From JAWPMV01 sp038527215 (GTDB taxonomy: Bacteria > Bacteroidota > Bacteroidia > J057), in contig JBCBGC010000015.1 in the NCBI GenBank assembly GCA_038527215.1, positions 1-64,000 on the forward strand: DNA of 64,000 nucleotides, in the 5' to 3' direction. The notes beneath the pieces were generated by a model. That model worked only from the letters and a program-made list of their open reading frames with translations, did no database searches and was not told where the DNA came from. The position numbers and the translations under genes are program-made. Of the stretch, positions 10,226 to 18,732 are shown one piece after another. The number at the start of each line of letters is the position of its first letter. Within the stretch, counting starts at the first letter, position 1.

Positions 10226-10260
10226 AAACGCCTTTCTGACTTTTTAGCAGAAAGGCGTTT
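10226..10260 (-). terminator. Rho-independent terminator of the S9 peptidase gene
   Basis: A perfect 13-bp inverted repeat (AAACGCCTTTCTG / CAGAAAGGCGTTT) with a 9-base loop. Read on the minus strand it ends in TTTTC just after the peptidase stop codon. Confidence 0.85.
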
Positions 10261-10286
10261 CAGGCTATCGGGATTGTTAGATCCGC

Positions 10287-12320
10287 TTAGCGGTACCGAT
10301 CAAACCAGGCTACAATATGCTCTACCTTGGTGATCAATTGGCTGGGACGATTCGCGATAAAGTGAAAGGCACCGGGCACTTCCACCAGGGCAGTTTCTAT
10401 CTGCCGGATCTTGAGCGCGTGGTACAACTGCTTGGCTTCGGACAAAGGCGTTCGCAAGTCTGAGCTGCCGACCATGACCAGAGTAGGAGTCTCAATGTTC
10501 CCCACCAGGGACACAGGCGAATATTTCATATAGGTTTCGGGATTCTCCCAGGGCTGACCCGGGTAGCGGGAATTAGCATAGCCATAGTAGTTGTCTGCGG
10601 TCAGGGTTTTGGAAATCCAGTTCATCACGGGCTTGATGACCGCCGCGGCTCTGAAACGGTTATTTTTGCCGATCATCCAGGCGGACATGATGCCCCCGGC
10701 ACTGCCCCCCGTTACGAACAGACTATCTTCCGATGTGTAGCCTAATTTCAGGACCGCATCCACCCCATCCATCACGTCGTGGTAGTCGTCTCCGGGATAG
10801 TTGTGGTAGAGTAGGTTCCCAAATTCCTCTCCATAGCTGGTGCTGCCTCGGGGATTGGGATAAAAGACCACGAAGCCTGCGGAAGCATATAGTTGGACCT
10901 CTGGGCTAAAGCGATCTCCATAATTGGAGATCGGACCCCCATGATTCTCGACCAATAGGGGATAGGTCTTCCCTTCCTCGAAAAAAGGCGGCTTGACAAT
11001 CCAACCCTGCACCTTACGATCATCGACCGAGGAGGTATACCAGATTTCTTCCACCTGGCCCAGGGTCCTGCGGCCCAGGATATCATCATTGAGAGACATG
11101 ACCATCTCGGGCTCCTCGGCTTCTTTCGCCAACAAGGCCAGTTCTGCCGGGTGGTAAGGCGTGGTATGGGTAAAAGCCAAATCTCCACTGTTGGAAACGG
11201 AATAAGAGCCTCCTCCATAAGGACGCGCCACCGTAGTTCCGCCCAGATCTCCCGTCAAGGTGGTTACTTTTCCTTTGAGGGTAGTATGCGCAAGCTTGGT
11301 ATTACCGTATTCGTCATACATAAAATACAAGCCTTTGCCATCCGCATCCCAACGTAAGGAGGCAGGATTGCGATCCAGCTTGGTTTTGATCATCTTTTTT
11401 CCGCTACCATCCTTGTTCATGAGATAGATGTGGCTTACCTGATAGGTCTGTACCTGGTCATCGTAGCCCAGATAAGCCAGGGTCTCGCCATCCGGCGAAA
11501 CAGCTACCCCTCTGTCAGGACCCTTTCGGTCAGTTAATGCCTGGACACTTCCGGTTTCCAGGTCCAGGGCATAGATCTCAGAATTACGAAAATCATATTC
11601 CCAATTCTCGTTCCGATTGGTGGAAAAATAGAGAGTTTTCCCATCTGGCGCCCAGTGAGGCGCGCCCCGATGGTTGAAGTTACCCTGGGTAATCTGGCGA
11701 TAACTGCCCCCTTCAGAAGGGATGACAAAATAATGAGCGTGGCCCGGTTTCAGTTTGCCGGCTCCATCTGCCTCGTGCTTGAGGCGGGTGGTTACCTTAG
11801 GTGGGTCTGCCCACACCGCTCCGGCAGGCCGGGCATGCGGACGAACCAGGGAAAGCTCTTTTCCGGGCACAAACATAGAAAAGGCAATGTGTTTGCCATC
11901 GGGCGACCAGCTCAGTCCGCTGGGAGAGGCCGGCAATTGGGATAAACGGGCAATCTTTTGAGAGGCTACCCAATAAACGTATAACTCTGTCCCTTGTGGA
12001 GAAGAGGCGGTAAAGGCAATCCGGCTGCCATCCGGCGACCAGCGGGGATTCCCCTCATTGACATCAAAATTTGAAAGCTTCTGATGATCGGAACCGTCCC
12101 GGTTGATGAGCCATATTCGGGCCGCCCGGCGGTCCTTCATGATGTCCATGAAGCGTCGCACATAAACGATTTGTTTCCCATCGGGGGATATCTGAGGATC
12201 GCTCACCCACTCCAATTCGAACACATCCATGCTGCTAAAAGCGGGATGGTGCTGAGCGGAAAGCTTAGTGGAATGGAGGCCCAGCCAGGCAGCGAGGCAT
12301 AAGTAGATGTAGTTTTTCAT
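10287..12320 (-). CDS. S9-family (prolyl oligopeptidase-like) secreted serine peptidase
   Basis: A 677-residue exported protein with a cleavable signal (LGLHSTKLSAQ). The N-terminal part is a beta-propeller built from TolB/DPP-like repeats (ISPDGKQIVYVRR, WSPDGSRIAFTA, WSPDGKHIAF, VSPDGETLAYLG). The C-terminal alpha/beta-hydrolase carries the triad: nucleophile Ser540 in GGSAGG, Asp621 in GSSDLRTP and His653 in GAFHF. This is the dipeptidyl-peptidase/acylaminoacyl-peptidase type, which removes short N-terminal fragments from peptides. It probably acts in the periplasm on peptides imported by Sus-like systems. It is a single gene with its own terminator. Exact cleavage preference (Pro, acyl or basic) is not deducible. 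Confidence 0.92.
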   Translation of the reverse strand: MKNYIYLCLAAWLGLHSTKLSAQHHPAFSSMDVFELEWVSDPQISPDGKQIVYVRRFMDIMKDRRAARIWLINRDGSDHQKLSNFDVNEGNPRWSPDGSRIAFTASSPQGTELYVYWVASQKIARLSQLPASPSGLSWSPDGKHIAFSMFVPGKELSLVRPHARPAGAVWADPPKVTTRLKHEADGAGKLKPGHAHYFVIPSEGGSYRQITQGNFNHRGAPHWAPDGKTLYFSTNRNENWEYDFRNSEIYALDLETGSVQALTDRKGPDRGVAVSPDGETLAYLGYDDQVQTYQVSHIYLMNKDGSGKKMIKTKLDRNPASLRWDADGKGLYFMYDEYGNTKLAHTTLKGKVTTLTGDLGGTTVARPYGGGSYSVSNSGDLAFTHTTPYHPAELALLAKEAEEPEMVMSLNDDILGRRTLGQVEEIWYTSSVDDRKVQGWIVKPPFFEEGKTYPLLVENHGGPISNYGDRFSPEVQLYASAGFVVFYPNPRGSTSYGEEFGNLLYHNYPGDDYHDVMDGVDAVLKLGYTSEDSLFVTGGSAGGIMSAWMIGKNNRFRAAAVIKPVMNWISKTLTADNYYGYANSRYPGQPWENPETYMKYSPVSLVGNIETPTLVMVGSSDLRTPLSEAKQLYHALKIRQIETALVEVPGAFHFIANRPSQLITKVEHIVAWFDRYR

Positions 12321-12421
12321 AGATCTTTAATTGGCTCCTCATAAATTAAAGGACCAACTGATCTACTGCAAGCTACCGGCTGACTATATGTCGTGAAGTC
12401 CTGCCAGAAGGTAGAGAATCC

Positions 12422-15307
12422 TTAGCTTCTGGTCACCTGCAAGCCGTGTTGCGAGATATCAAAGGAGACAAAGCGAGCCAAAGCGTTGGGAGGGTTTTGC
12501 TCCAGGCTGCGCTTGATGCTTAAAGCCGCAAATGGGTCTTTGGCCATGAATAGCAGGAATCCGCCCCCGCCAGCCCCCAGCAATTTTACCCCGGCCAGGT
12601 AATCCTGCACCTGGGCAATGATGGCCTGCACCGCTGGAGGGTTGGTGCCGCTGTCCAGGGCCTGGTTGATCTGCCAGGTGAGCTGGATCATGCGAGCCGT
12701 CTCTTCGTAGTTTCCTTTCTGCAACACCTCATAGGTCCGCTGGCCGTGATAATACTGTCGATGCACATGCCGCAAATGCTGAGCAGAGTTGAGGAACATG
12801 CCTTTGACGATCTCTCCCAAAATGTTGTGCGCTACCCGGGTAATGCCGGTATAGTACAAGAGCATGCTGTCCTTTTGTTCCGGTTGGTTGAGAAACATTG
12901 CCGGGAGCCAGCGCACCACGGGAATTTGGGATAAACCTGCTTTGGTTTCCAGGTATTTGATGCCGGGCAGGATGCCTCCGTACTGGTCCTGCCATCCGCC
13001 ACCACTGGTGAGCAACTGCTCCAACATCAGGGTGCGGTTTCCGATCTCCAGTTGATCCCATCCCAATTGGAAAAAATCATTGAGGGCTCCCAGGACGGTG
13101 GCGGCCAGGATACTGCTGGTGCCCAGACCGGAACCTTTGGGGACGGCGGCCAGCAGAGAGAGTTCCAGACCTCCGCCTGCTTCGGCTAATTGTCGAGCCA
13201 GGCTGGATTGGGGATGGGCAGAAAAGGTCGGTAAAAAACCCGCCAGGGCCAGGGCTGCTTTGGGAATCGCGAATGCCGATCCCAGCTGGTTGTAGTTTGC
13301 CAGGTCTGCAAACTCAGTAAGCTTTTCTTCAAAGCTCTGATCGATGGACCGAATGATGATTTCCGGCCGGTCAATAGGTTTGATGTATACCTGTATAGGT
13401 GGCTGCCCGTTGAGTTCTACGGCCATGTTGACCACCCTGCCTCCATAGGACAGGCAATAAGGAGGCGTATCTGACCATCCCCCCGCGAGGTCAAAACGAA
13501 GAGGAGCACGCGCCCAGACGATCTGATCGGCCAGGGTATTTCGTTGGGGAAATACGGGTTTCTCTTTGGCGAGGGAAAGAATCCGATCGGACAAGCGTTG
13601 GAAAGCCTGGCTTTCCAGTTCCTGGCTTTTGTCCATCACTCCTTTCAACCGGAACACCTCAGAACGGAACATCGCATCGTGTATGCTCCGCAGGCCGGGC
13701 ACTTCCCTCACTTCCACGGGGGCAGGCAGTTCCAGGCCCGTAGCGGCGTAGTCTCTCGCCAGATGCGCCAGGTCTAGTTGGTAGAAAATGCTGCGGCTGG
13801 CATTCTGGGCCAGGGTTGGCAAAGAAGCCTGCCGGAAAGCTTTGCGCTGCTCGTACAGGCGGACCAGGTTGGCCTGAGTACTGATTTCCTCTGCGGAAAG
13901 GCGGGCCTTAAGCCACAATTCTTTCAAGGTGGGATTTGGGGTGGCCGGGGCTGTCATCATCCATTGCACCAGCGGCCCGCTAAGTTGGTCCTGAGAGAGA
14001 ACCGGGAAAAGGGCTGCTTGCTGAAGGTCCGTTTCCGGAGACAGGCCCGCTTCTTCCCAACTGATCTCCCGAGCGGATAGCCAGCTTTGGAGCGGCTGCC
14101 CCATCCAGACGGTTTTCTCCTGGCCAATCGGGCCTTTGAATACATCATCGATGCCATAGGGCCTTACGCAATACTGGCTGGAACCAATCGGAATGATATC
14201 CAGACAGACTCCCTCTGGGATATCCATTTGCCAGTCATTCTTGGGGATGCCCGTTAGGATATGCCGCCCAGCCAATTGCCAGGCTGGAGACAGGTGGCTG
14301 TTTTCAATCCATACCTCGGGTTGTGCCTCGCCCTTGGGTAAATGGGCGGGGGCGTTCATGATAAAGATATTGGAATGGCCTTTGATTTTGCGGTGGAAGA
14401 TGGTGCGCTGGTCGGTGACCAGGTTTTGTAACTGTAACGAGGAACTGATGATCTCCACAGACCGACCAAAATGGTAAAATTCTCCCTGAGGTAGGGGAAT
14501 GGCCGCGGCCGTGAGGCTTTGGATTTCTTCGTCTATCTCTGTTGGATGACTCCCGATGGACATGCCAAAATCTGTGTACAGGTCATAATAGCCCGGCACC
14601 CCTTCCTGCCCAAAAGCCTGACGCGCCTGATCCCAACGGGATTTTTTCATCAACACTTCCACCGCCCGATCACTGAGCAACCAAATACCCACATCGATCA
14701 TGAAGTTGTAATCGACCATGAGCTCGGCGAGTTGAGCGGGACTGGGTTTTTGCAGACCGAAAGCCAGTTGTTCCGGATTTCGCCTGTGCATGAAAAAGGT
14801 GCCATGCCGGCCTCCCAATTCTGGCTTTACCCAAATGCCCATACAGAGAATGTCTACCGCTGGCATGGGAGGCAATTCGCCGGTAGCCCGGATGAGGGTG
14901 TCGCCACAAGCTACCAGGGTATGGTAAGAATCCGGAGCCTCAGCCATGATCTCTTCCAAAAGGGGAAGTTGCAGGTCCAGCAAATGTTGATTGAGCTGCT
15001 GGCCTCTGGCCCAGCGAAAAACGGGAATAGGGGTGAGGATTTTTCCGGAAGGAGCATAAGCCGGTAAGCGGCGACTTTGCCCCCCCGCATGCATGAGGAT
15101 TTTTTTTTCCTGCCCTAACCACTGTTCGAAAGACCCGCTGGTGCCGCTGGCTTTCCAGGCTGCTTCTAATAGAAATGCCGTTCCTCCGCCGGAACCTAGT
15201 TTGGCCTGTGGAGGATCGCTGGTGCAAAACCAATCCTCGGGGGGGCGGTTTTCGATTTGATGAAATGATTGGGCAAGATTGGGGGGCAAGGAAAGCAGAT
15301 ATTTCAT
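12422..15307 (-). CDS. fkp: Bifunctional L-fucokinase / L-fucose-1-phosphate guanylyltransferase
   Basis: A 961-residue cytoplasmic fusion enzyme. The start at 15307 (MKYLLSLPP) is chosen; an upstream in-frame ATG adds 33 unlike residues. The N-terminal guanylyltransferase half has the nucleotide-binding loop GSGGGT at residues 38-43. The C-terminal half is a GHMP kinase with PKGSGLGTSS at 723-732 and a late glycine-rich GAGGGGFLLF loop. The length is close to that of Bacteroides fragilis Fkp. The family phosphorylates L-fucose and converts it to GDP-fucose, allowing salvaged fucose to be placed on surface glycans or glycoproteins. Nearby glycosidases could supply sugars, but no fucosidase or fucosyltransferase is seen in the window. 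D-arabinose or another fucose analogue is a possible alternative substrate. Confidence 0.9.
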   Translation of the reverse strand: MKYLLSLPPNLAQSFHQIENRPPEDWFCTSDPPQAKLGSGGGTAFLLEAAWKASGTSGSFEQWLGQEKKILMHAGGQSRRLPAYAPSGKILTPIPVFRWARGQQLNQHLLDLQLPLLEEIMAEAPDSYHTLVACGDTLIRATGELPPMPAVDILCMGIWVKPELGGRHGTFFMHRRNPEQLAFGLQKPSPAQLAELMVDYNFMIDVGIWLLSDRAVEVLMKKSRWDQARQAFGQEGVPGYYDLYTDFGMSIGSHPTEIDEEIQSLTAAAIPLPQGEFYHFGRSVEIISSSLQLQNLVTDQRTIFHRKIKGHSNIFIMNAPAHLPKGEAQPEVWIENSHLSPAWQLAGRHILTGIPKNDWQMDIPEGVCLDIIPIGSSQYCVRPYGIDDVFKGPIGQEKTVWMGQPLQSWLSAREISWEEAGLSPETDLQQAALFPVLSQDQLSGPLVQWMMTAPATPNPTLKELWLKARLSAEEISTQANLVRLYEQRKAFRQASLPTLAQNASRSIFYQLDLAHLARDYAATGLELPAPVEVREVPGLRSIHDAMFRSEVFRLKGVMDKSQELESQAFQRLSDRILSLAKEKPVFPQRNTLADQIVWARAPLRFDLAGGWSDTPPYCLSYGGRVVNMAVELNGQPPIQVYIKPIDRPEIIIRSIDQSFEEKLTEFADLANYNQLGSAFAIPKAALALAGFLPTFSAHPQSSLARQLAEAGGGLELSLLAAVPKGSGLGTSSILAATVLGALNDFFQLGWDQLEIGNRTLMLEQLLTSGGGWQDQYGGILPGIKYLETKAGLSQIPVVRWLPAMFLNQPEQKDSMLLYYTGITRVAHNILGEIVKGMFLNSAQHLRHVHRQYYHGQRTYEVLQKGNYEETARMIQLTWQINQALDSGTNPPAVQAIIAQVQDYLAGVKLLGAGGGGFLLFMAKDPFAALSIKRSLEQNPPNALARFVSFDISQHGLQVTRS

Positions 15308-15476
15308 GCAGTTGTGATGTGGCGCGTCTCCCTGGAAGGTACGAAAATTGTGCCACAGCCGCCCAGCCTGGCGCCAGGATGAAGACCGAAACCGCCCATG
15401 TTGCATCAGGCCAGGAAACCGCTCAGCATATCCGGATGATGAGCGAAAAAACTAGGGTTCAGGGGTAAGCCCGGGC

Positions 15477-15740
15477 TTAGGCGCGTTTTTGTACCAGCTT
15501 TTTTCCCAGCGCCACGGCAGATACCAAAGACCAGACGGTTTCGAGTACGGTGAAGGGTAAAGATTGTAAGAGCACAGAGGACCATGCGGCCAGGATGCCC
15601 CCCACCAGGTTGATGATGAGGTAGAGATAATGGTCCGTTTTCAGGTAGCCGTACAAGTTGAGAAAATAGGCCAGGAGGATACAACTGACTCCTATGGTTC
15701 CGGTGATGGTGGGAAGGTCCCACACAAGGGTGAAGGGCAT
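15477..15740 (-). CDS. CBU_0592-like small membrane protein
   Basis: An 87-residue protein with three hydrophobic helices (IGVSCILLAYFLNLYGYL; YLYLIINLVGGILAAWSSV; FTVLETVWSLVSAVAL). The pattern of an AYFLN helix, a YxxxNLxGG helix and a short charged tail matches the CBU_0592-like family of unknown function. The start at 15740 is preferred because the alternative ATG at 15773 lies inside the terminator of the upstream gene. It sits about 170 bases upstream of fkp in the same orientation and could be co-transcribed with it. No function is proposed. Confidence 0.7.
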   Translation of the reverse strand: MPFTLVWDLPTITGTIGVSCILLAYFLNLYGYLKTDHYLYLIINLVGGILAAWSSVLLQSLPFTVLETVWSLVSAVALGKKLVQKRA

Positions 15741-15764
15741 GTTTTGAGGGTAAAGAAAAGAAAA

Positions 15765-15803
15765 ACCCGGCAAAAGCTGGCGAAATGCGGGCTTTTGCCG
15801 GGT
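15765..15803 (-). terminator. Rho-independent terminator of the MarR/flavin reductase operon
   Basis: A perfect 13-bp stem (ACCCGGCAAAAGC / GCTTTTGCCGGGT) around a 13-base loop. On the minus strand it is followed by TTTTTCTTTTC. Confidence 0.85.
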
Positions 15804-15823
15804 GGAGGCGATGCCTGAATGCC

Positions 15824-16378
15824 TTAAGCGGTGCTTACGGGATTTTTAAGGGCTGCTTCGAACTGCTGAAGCTGTGTTTCAAAATCACGCTTTAGCTTTT
15901 CATCAGCAATATCTGCTCCCGTAAAATTTTTCCTAAACCCTGGAAGTGAAAACTGGGCAATAGGGTAGGGGTTACGGAAGCTATATATTCGGGAAGAGAT
16001 GGCGAGCGCTGATTGGCCTCCTCGACCTCCGGGAGAAGTGGCCAGCAAAAACAGCGGTTTTTGCCTCCATGCGTTGCGGTCAATCCTGGAAATCCAATCC
16101 TCCAGATTTTTCCAGACGGCGGTTACATTCCCATTGTGCTCAGCAAAAGATATAACTAAGCCGTCTGCGGAAGTTAGGTGCTGCAGTAAGCGATGAGCGG
16201 CTTCTGGAATGCCATCCTTTTTTTCCCGATCAATGCTGTAAAGGGGTACCTCATAATCATTCAGATCAAGCAACTCTACTTCTGCGTTGTGAACCTGCCT
16301 GGCGGCAAAGGCTGCCCATTGGCGATTGATGGAAGTACTGCTGTTACTGGCGCCGAAGGCGACGAGTTTATGCTTCAT
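15824..16378 (-). CDS. NADPH-dependent FMN reductase family protein
   Basis: A 184-residue flavodoxin-fold reductase. The N-terminus has the phosphate-binding loop of the family (FGASNSSTSINRQ), the centre has a substrate/flavin loop (ISFAEHNGNVTAVWKNLEDW), and SPGGRGG forms the second flavin contact. Such enzymes use NAD(P)H to reduce FMN, quinones, azo compounds or chromate. The start codon overlaps the end of the upstream MarR gene by 11 bases, so the pair is translationally coupled and probably controlled by that regulator. A role in responding to quinone, electrophile or oxidative stress is an inference from this pairing. Confidence 0.88.
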   Translation of the reverse strand: MKHKLVAFGASNSSTSINRQWAAFAARQVHNAEVELLDLNDYEVPLYSIDREKKDGIPEAAHRLLQHLTSADGLVISFAEHNGNVTAVWKNLEDWISRIDRNAWRQKPLFLLATSPGGRGGQSALAISSRIYSFRNPYPIAQFSLPGFRKNFTGADIADEKLKRDFETQLQQFEAALKNPVSTA

Positions 16379-16802
16379 TTTCTACGGTGGTTAATTTCTC
16401 TATTAAGGCTCGTAATTGTTGAAGTTCTTCGGTGTTCAGGTTGTGTTGCCAGGGATGATGCAGTTTCTGCAACGCCCGATCCAGGGTCTTCAGGAAATCA
16501 GCCCCTTCCTCAGTCAGGCTGATATCCATTTTCCGGCGATTGGTCGGACACTCTTTGCGGATCACGTATCCTTTGGCCAGCAGTTTATCAATGATGCGGC
16601 TGACGTTACTGCTTCGCTGGACCATCTGGTCCTGGATTTCCTTGACCGTAAGGGGGCCTTCAGGATGAAATCTTAGAATCCTCAGCACATTGTATTGGGG
16701 CTCGGTAGCGCCATACGGTTTGAGGTGCATACTGACCTGGTCCGTGATACGGTGTCCGGTTTTGATGATTTGGTAGATGGTCCGAAAATATTCTTTACTC
16801 AT
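16368..16802 (-). CDS. MarR-family transcriptional regulator
   Basis: A 144-residue winged-helix regulator starting at 16802 (MSKEYFRTIYQ). An upstream extension of the frame is rejected because it runs through the divergent promoter and into the neighbouring gene. The helix-turn-helix lies around LTVKEIQDQMVQRSSNVSRI, and the wing follows at RKECPTNRRKMDISLTEEG. MarR proteins are usually repressors released by small ligands or cysteine oxidation. The gene overlaps the flavin reductase gene and faces away from the FMN-dependent dehydrogenase gene. A perfect palindrome 16-27 bases upstream of the start is a candidate operator for autoregulation. Confidence 0.92.
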   Translation of the reverse strand: MSKEYFRTIYQIIKTGHRITDQVSMHLKPYGATEPQYNVLRILRFHPEGPLTVKEIQDQMVQRSSNVSRIIDKLLAKGYVIRKECPTNRRKMDISLTEEGADFLKTLDRALQKLHHPWQHNLNTEELQQLRALIEKLTTVENEA

Positions 16803-16817
16803 CCCTTTACAATTGTT

Positions 16818-16829
16818 GTATGTACATAC
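16818..16829. promoter_or_regulatory. Candidate MarR operator palindrome
   Basis: GTATGTACATAC is a perfect 12-bp palindrome immediately upstream of the MarR start codon, in the 135-base gap between divergent genes. An 8-bp palindrome, ACAATTGT (16809-16816), abuts it. Size and position fit a MarR dimer site that could control both directions. This is an inference from symmetry and location. Confidence 0.55.
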
Positions 16830-16937
16830 GTCAGTGTTTGCTAAAGGTTGCCCTGCGTTCCAAGTCAGCAGGGGCCTTGCTTCGGGCATGTGCTCAGAAG
16901 CCCTTAACTTGTAAGGTAGGAATGCCAATATTTGCTT

Positions 16938-18110
16938 ATGACTTACACAGACAAAATGGTGGATTGGATGAACCGCTATCCAGCCGTTGCGGATTTGAGA
17001 AAGAGAGCCCATCGGCGGATGCCGCTGGTGGCCCGGGAATACATGGAAACGGGCACCGATGAGGATGAAGCCTTGCGTCGGAACCGGGAAGCCCTGCAGG
17101 CTATCCGCTTTCACCCGGAATTTTTGAAGGGGAGTATGAGGCCTCGATTGGAGACGAGTTTATTGGACCGCACCTATGCCTTTCCCTTTGGGATTGCGCC
17201 GGTGGGGCTGACCGGCCTGATGTGGCCCAAGGCGGAGGTTTATTTTGCGCAAGCGGCCCGAAAATACCAGATCCCTTTTTGTCTCAGTACCCTGGCCACC
17301 GAAACCCCCGAAAGTCTGGCGCCTCATCTGGGGGAGCAGGGCTGGTTCCAGTTGTATACCCCAAGGGAAGAAGAGATGGCCTTCCAGTTGCTGGACCGGG
17401 CCAAACAAAGTGGCTTTCATACCCTGGTGATCACGGTAGATATCCCGATGCCCAGCCGGCGACAGCGCACCAAACGAGCAGGTCTCCGGATCCCTCCCCG
17501 CCTTTCGCTGGAATTATTATGGCAAGGCATGACTCATCCTATCTGGTCGATGGCTACGCTTCGAAGGGGCTTGCCGCGCCTACGCACCATAGAAGATATT
17601 CCGGGATTTAATGAGATGATGTCGGTTGGGGCTTTTATGAGTGAACAAATGGGCGGGAACCTCTCCTGGGAATATGTGGAGCGGTTGAAGGCTTATTGGA
17701 AGGGGCCTTGTCTCCTGAAAGGGATCATGGCCCCCGCCGATGTCGAAGAAGCGTTGAAGCGGGGCTGCGATGGGATCATCCTTTCCAACCACGGGGCTCG
17801 TCAGTTCGATGGGGCGCTCTCTCCGTTGGAAGTCTTGCCTGCCGCCCGAACCCTCACGGAAGGAAAGGTGCCTTTACTCATGGATAGTGGCCTTCGGTCG
17901 GGCCTGGACATCCTGCGGGCCCTGGCGCTGGGGGCGGATTTTGTGCTGCTGGGTCGGGCTTTTCTGTATGGCGTGGCAGCTTTGGGAAAATGGGGCCCGG
18001 AACATGTCATCCGCATCCTTTCGGAAGAAATGGTGAATAATATGATGCAGCTGGGAATAGAGGATTTGAAGCAATTGCCAGATCGCCTGGCAGATGCTGT
18101 GGAGCGCTAG
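16938..18110 (+). CDS. FMN-dependent alpha-hydroxy acid dehydrogenase (lactate dehydrogenase/oxidase family)
   Basis: A 390-residue TIM-barrel flavoenzyme of the LldD/glycolate oxidase/lactate monooxygenase family. The ATG at 16938 is preferred over an adjacent TTG. Features include the FMN-binding start FPFGIAPVGLTGLMWPKAE, the loop TVDIPMPSRRQRTKR, and the catalytic signature SNHGARQFD with base His285. The C-terminal FMN phosphate loop DSGLRSGLDILRALALGAD and LLGRAFLYG follow. It oxidises a 2-hydroxy acid such as L-lactate to the 2-oxo acid. In the usual signature the residue after HG is Gly; here it is Ala. The gene is divergent from marR and may share its operator. Whether oxygen or a quinone is the electron acceptor is not clear. 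Confidence 0.9.
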   Translation: MTYTDKMVDWMNRYPAVADLRKRAHRRMPLVAREYMETGTDEDEALRRNREALQAIRFHPEFLKGSMRPRLETSLLDRTYAFPFGIAPVGLTGLMWPKAEVYFAQAARKYQIPFCLSTLATETPESLAPHLGEQGWFQLYTPREEEMAFQLLDRAKQSGFHTLVITVDIPMPSRRQRTKRAGLRIPPRLSLELLWQGMTHPIWSMATLRRGLPRLRTIEDIPGFNEMMSVGAFMSEQMGGNLSWEYVERLKAYWKGPCLLKGIMAPADVEEALKRGCDGIILSNHGARQFDGALSPLEVLPAARTLTEGKVPLLMDSGLRSGLDILRALALGADFVLLGRAFLYGVAALGKWGPEHVIRILSEEMVNNMMQLGIEDLKQLPDRLADAVER

Positions 18111-18732
18111 GCGGTTATTTCAATAAATTTTGCAAATCTGGATACTAAATTAGCATCTATTGGGACAGATCGTCCCGTCTTCGCTAATTTTTCTTCATGA
18201 AAACCGGAAAACTCCGGAATTCAGTTTTTTTCGTTCCTTGATACCATATATAATCAACAATCATTTTATGGGCCGGCCATTTCGGAAGCTTCTTTTACTA
18301 AGATATACCAGCAAACATTGCTGAATAAGGCTGAAGTATTTTCGAGGCTGTATGTCCCGGTTTCTCTGGTTTTTCCTTACTGTAAGGCTATGATTTGAAG
18401 GGAATTAAACCACGAATGGATGTATTATCCTTTGAAAAGCTTCTGGCGTAGACTTTCTAGCTTTTGCGTTATTAAGAGAAAAAAAATCGCTGATTTTCGT
18501 TTTTTTTTCCGGTAAAGTCTTAACTTTTAATTCTAAATAAGCTAAACCTTCAAGTCTTTGCATTTCGACCCATATTGAACCAAATACTTTTTTTCCTCAA
18601 ACATGCTTGTTGGTCAGAATGATTACTCAAGAGCTATAGTAATAAATCAGACTTTCTGAATCATTTGAATTCGGTGAGTCCTCTTGATAAGTGTACGAGT
18701 CAATTTATTTCTGATATATCTAAACTACTACT
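18111..18732. other. Long AT-rich intergenic region upstream of the second SusC gene
   Basis: About 620 bases without a credible gene. The first part contains a terminator-like hairpin (18149-18192) for the dehydrogenase gene. The rest is distinctly AT-rich, with T-runs around 18500-18530 and 18590, and is expected to hold the promoter and a long leader for the Sus operon. I could not identify a riboswitch, a small RNA or a convincing TAnnTTTG promoter. Confidence 0.5.
18149..18192 (+). terminator. Probable rho-independent terminator after the hydroxy-acid dehydrogenase
   Basis: An outer stem ATTAGC/GCTAAT encloses an inner GGGAC/GTCCC stem and is followed by TTTTTC. The stem is interrupted, so confidence is moderate. 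Confidence 0.55.

Noticed and set aside
15308..15406. Longer N-terminus for Fkp
   Set aside because: The extra 33 residues are Arg/His-rich and unlike the family; MKYLLSLPP is a normal start.
16803..17114. Upstream in-frame extension of the MarR gene (about 100 residues)
   Set aside because: It reads through the divergent promoter and into the dehydrogenase gene on the other strand, and shows no MarR-family similarity; the ATG at 16802 begins the recognisable domain.
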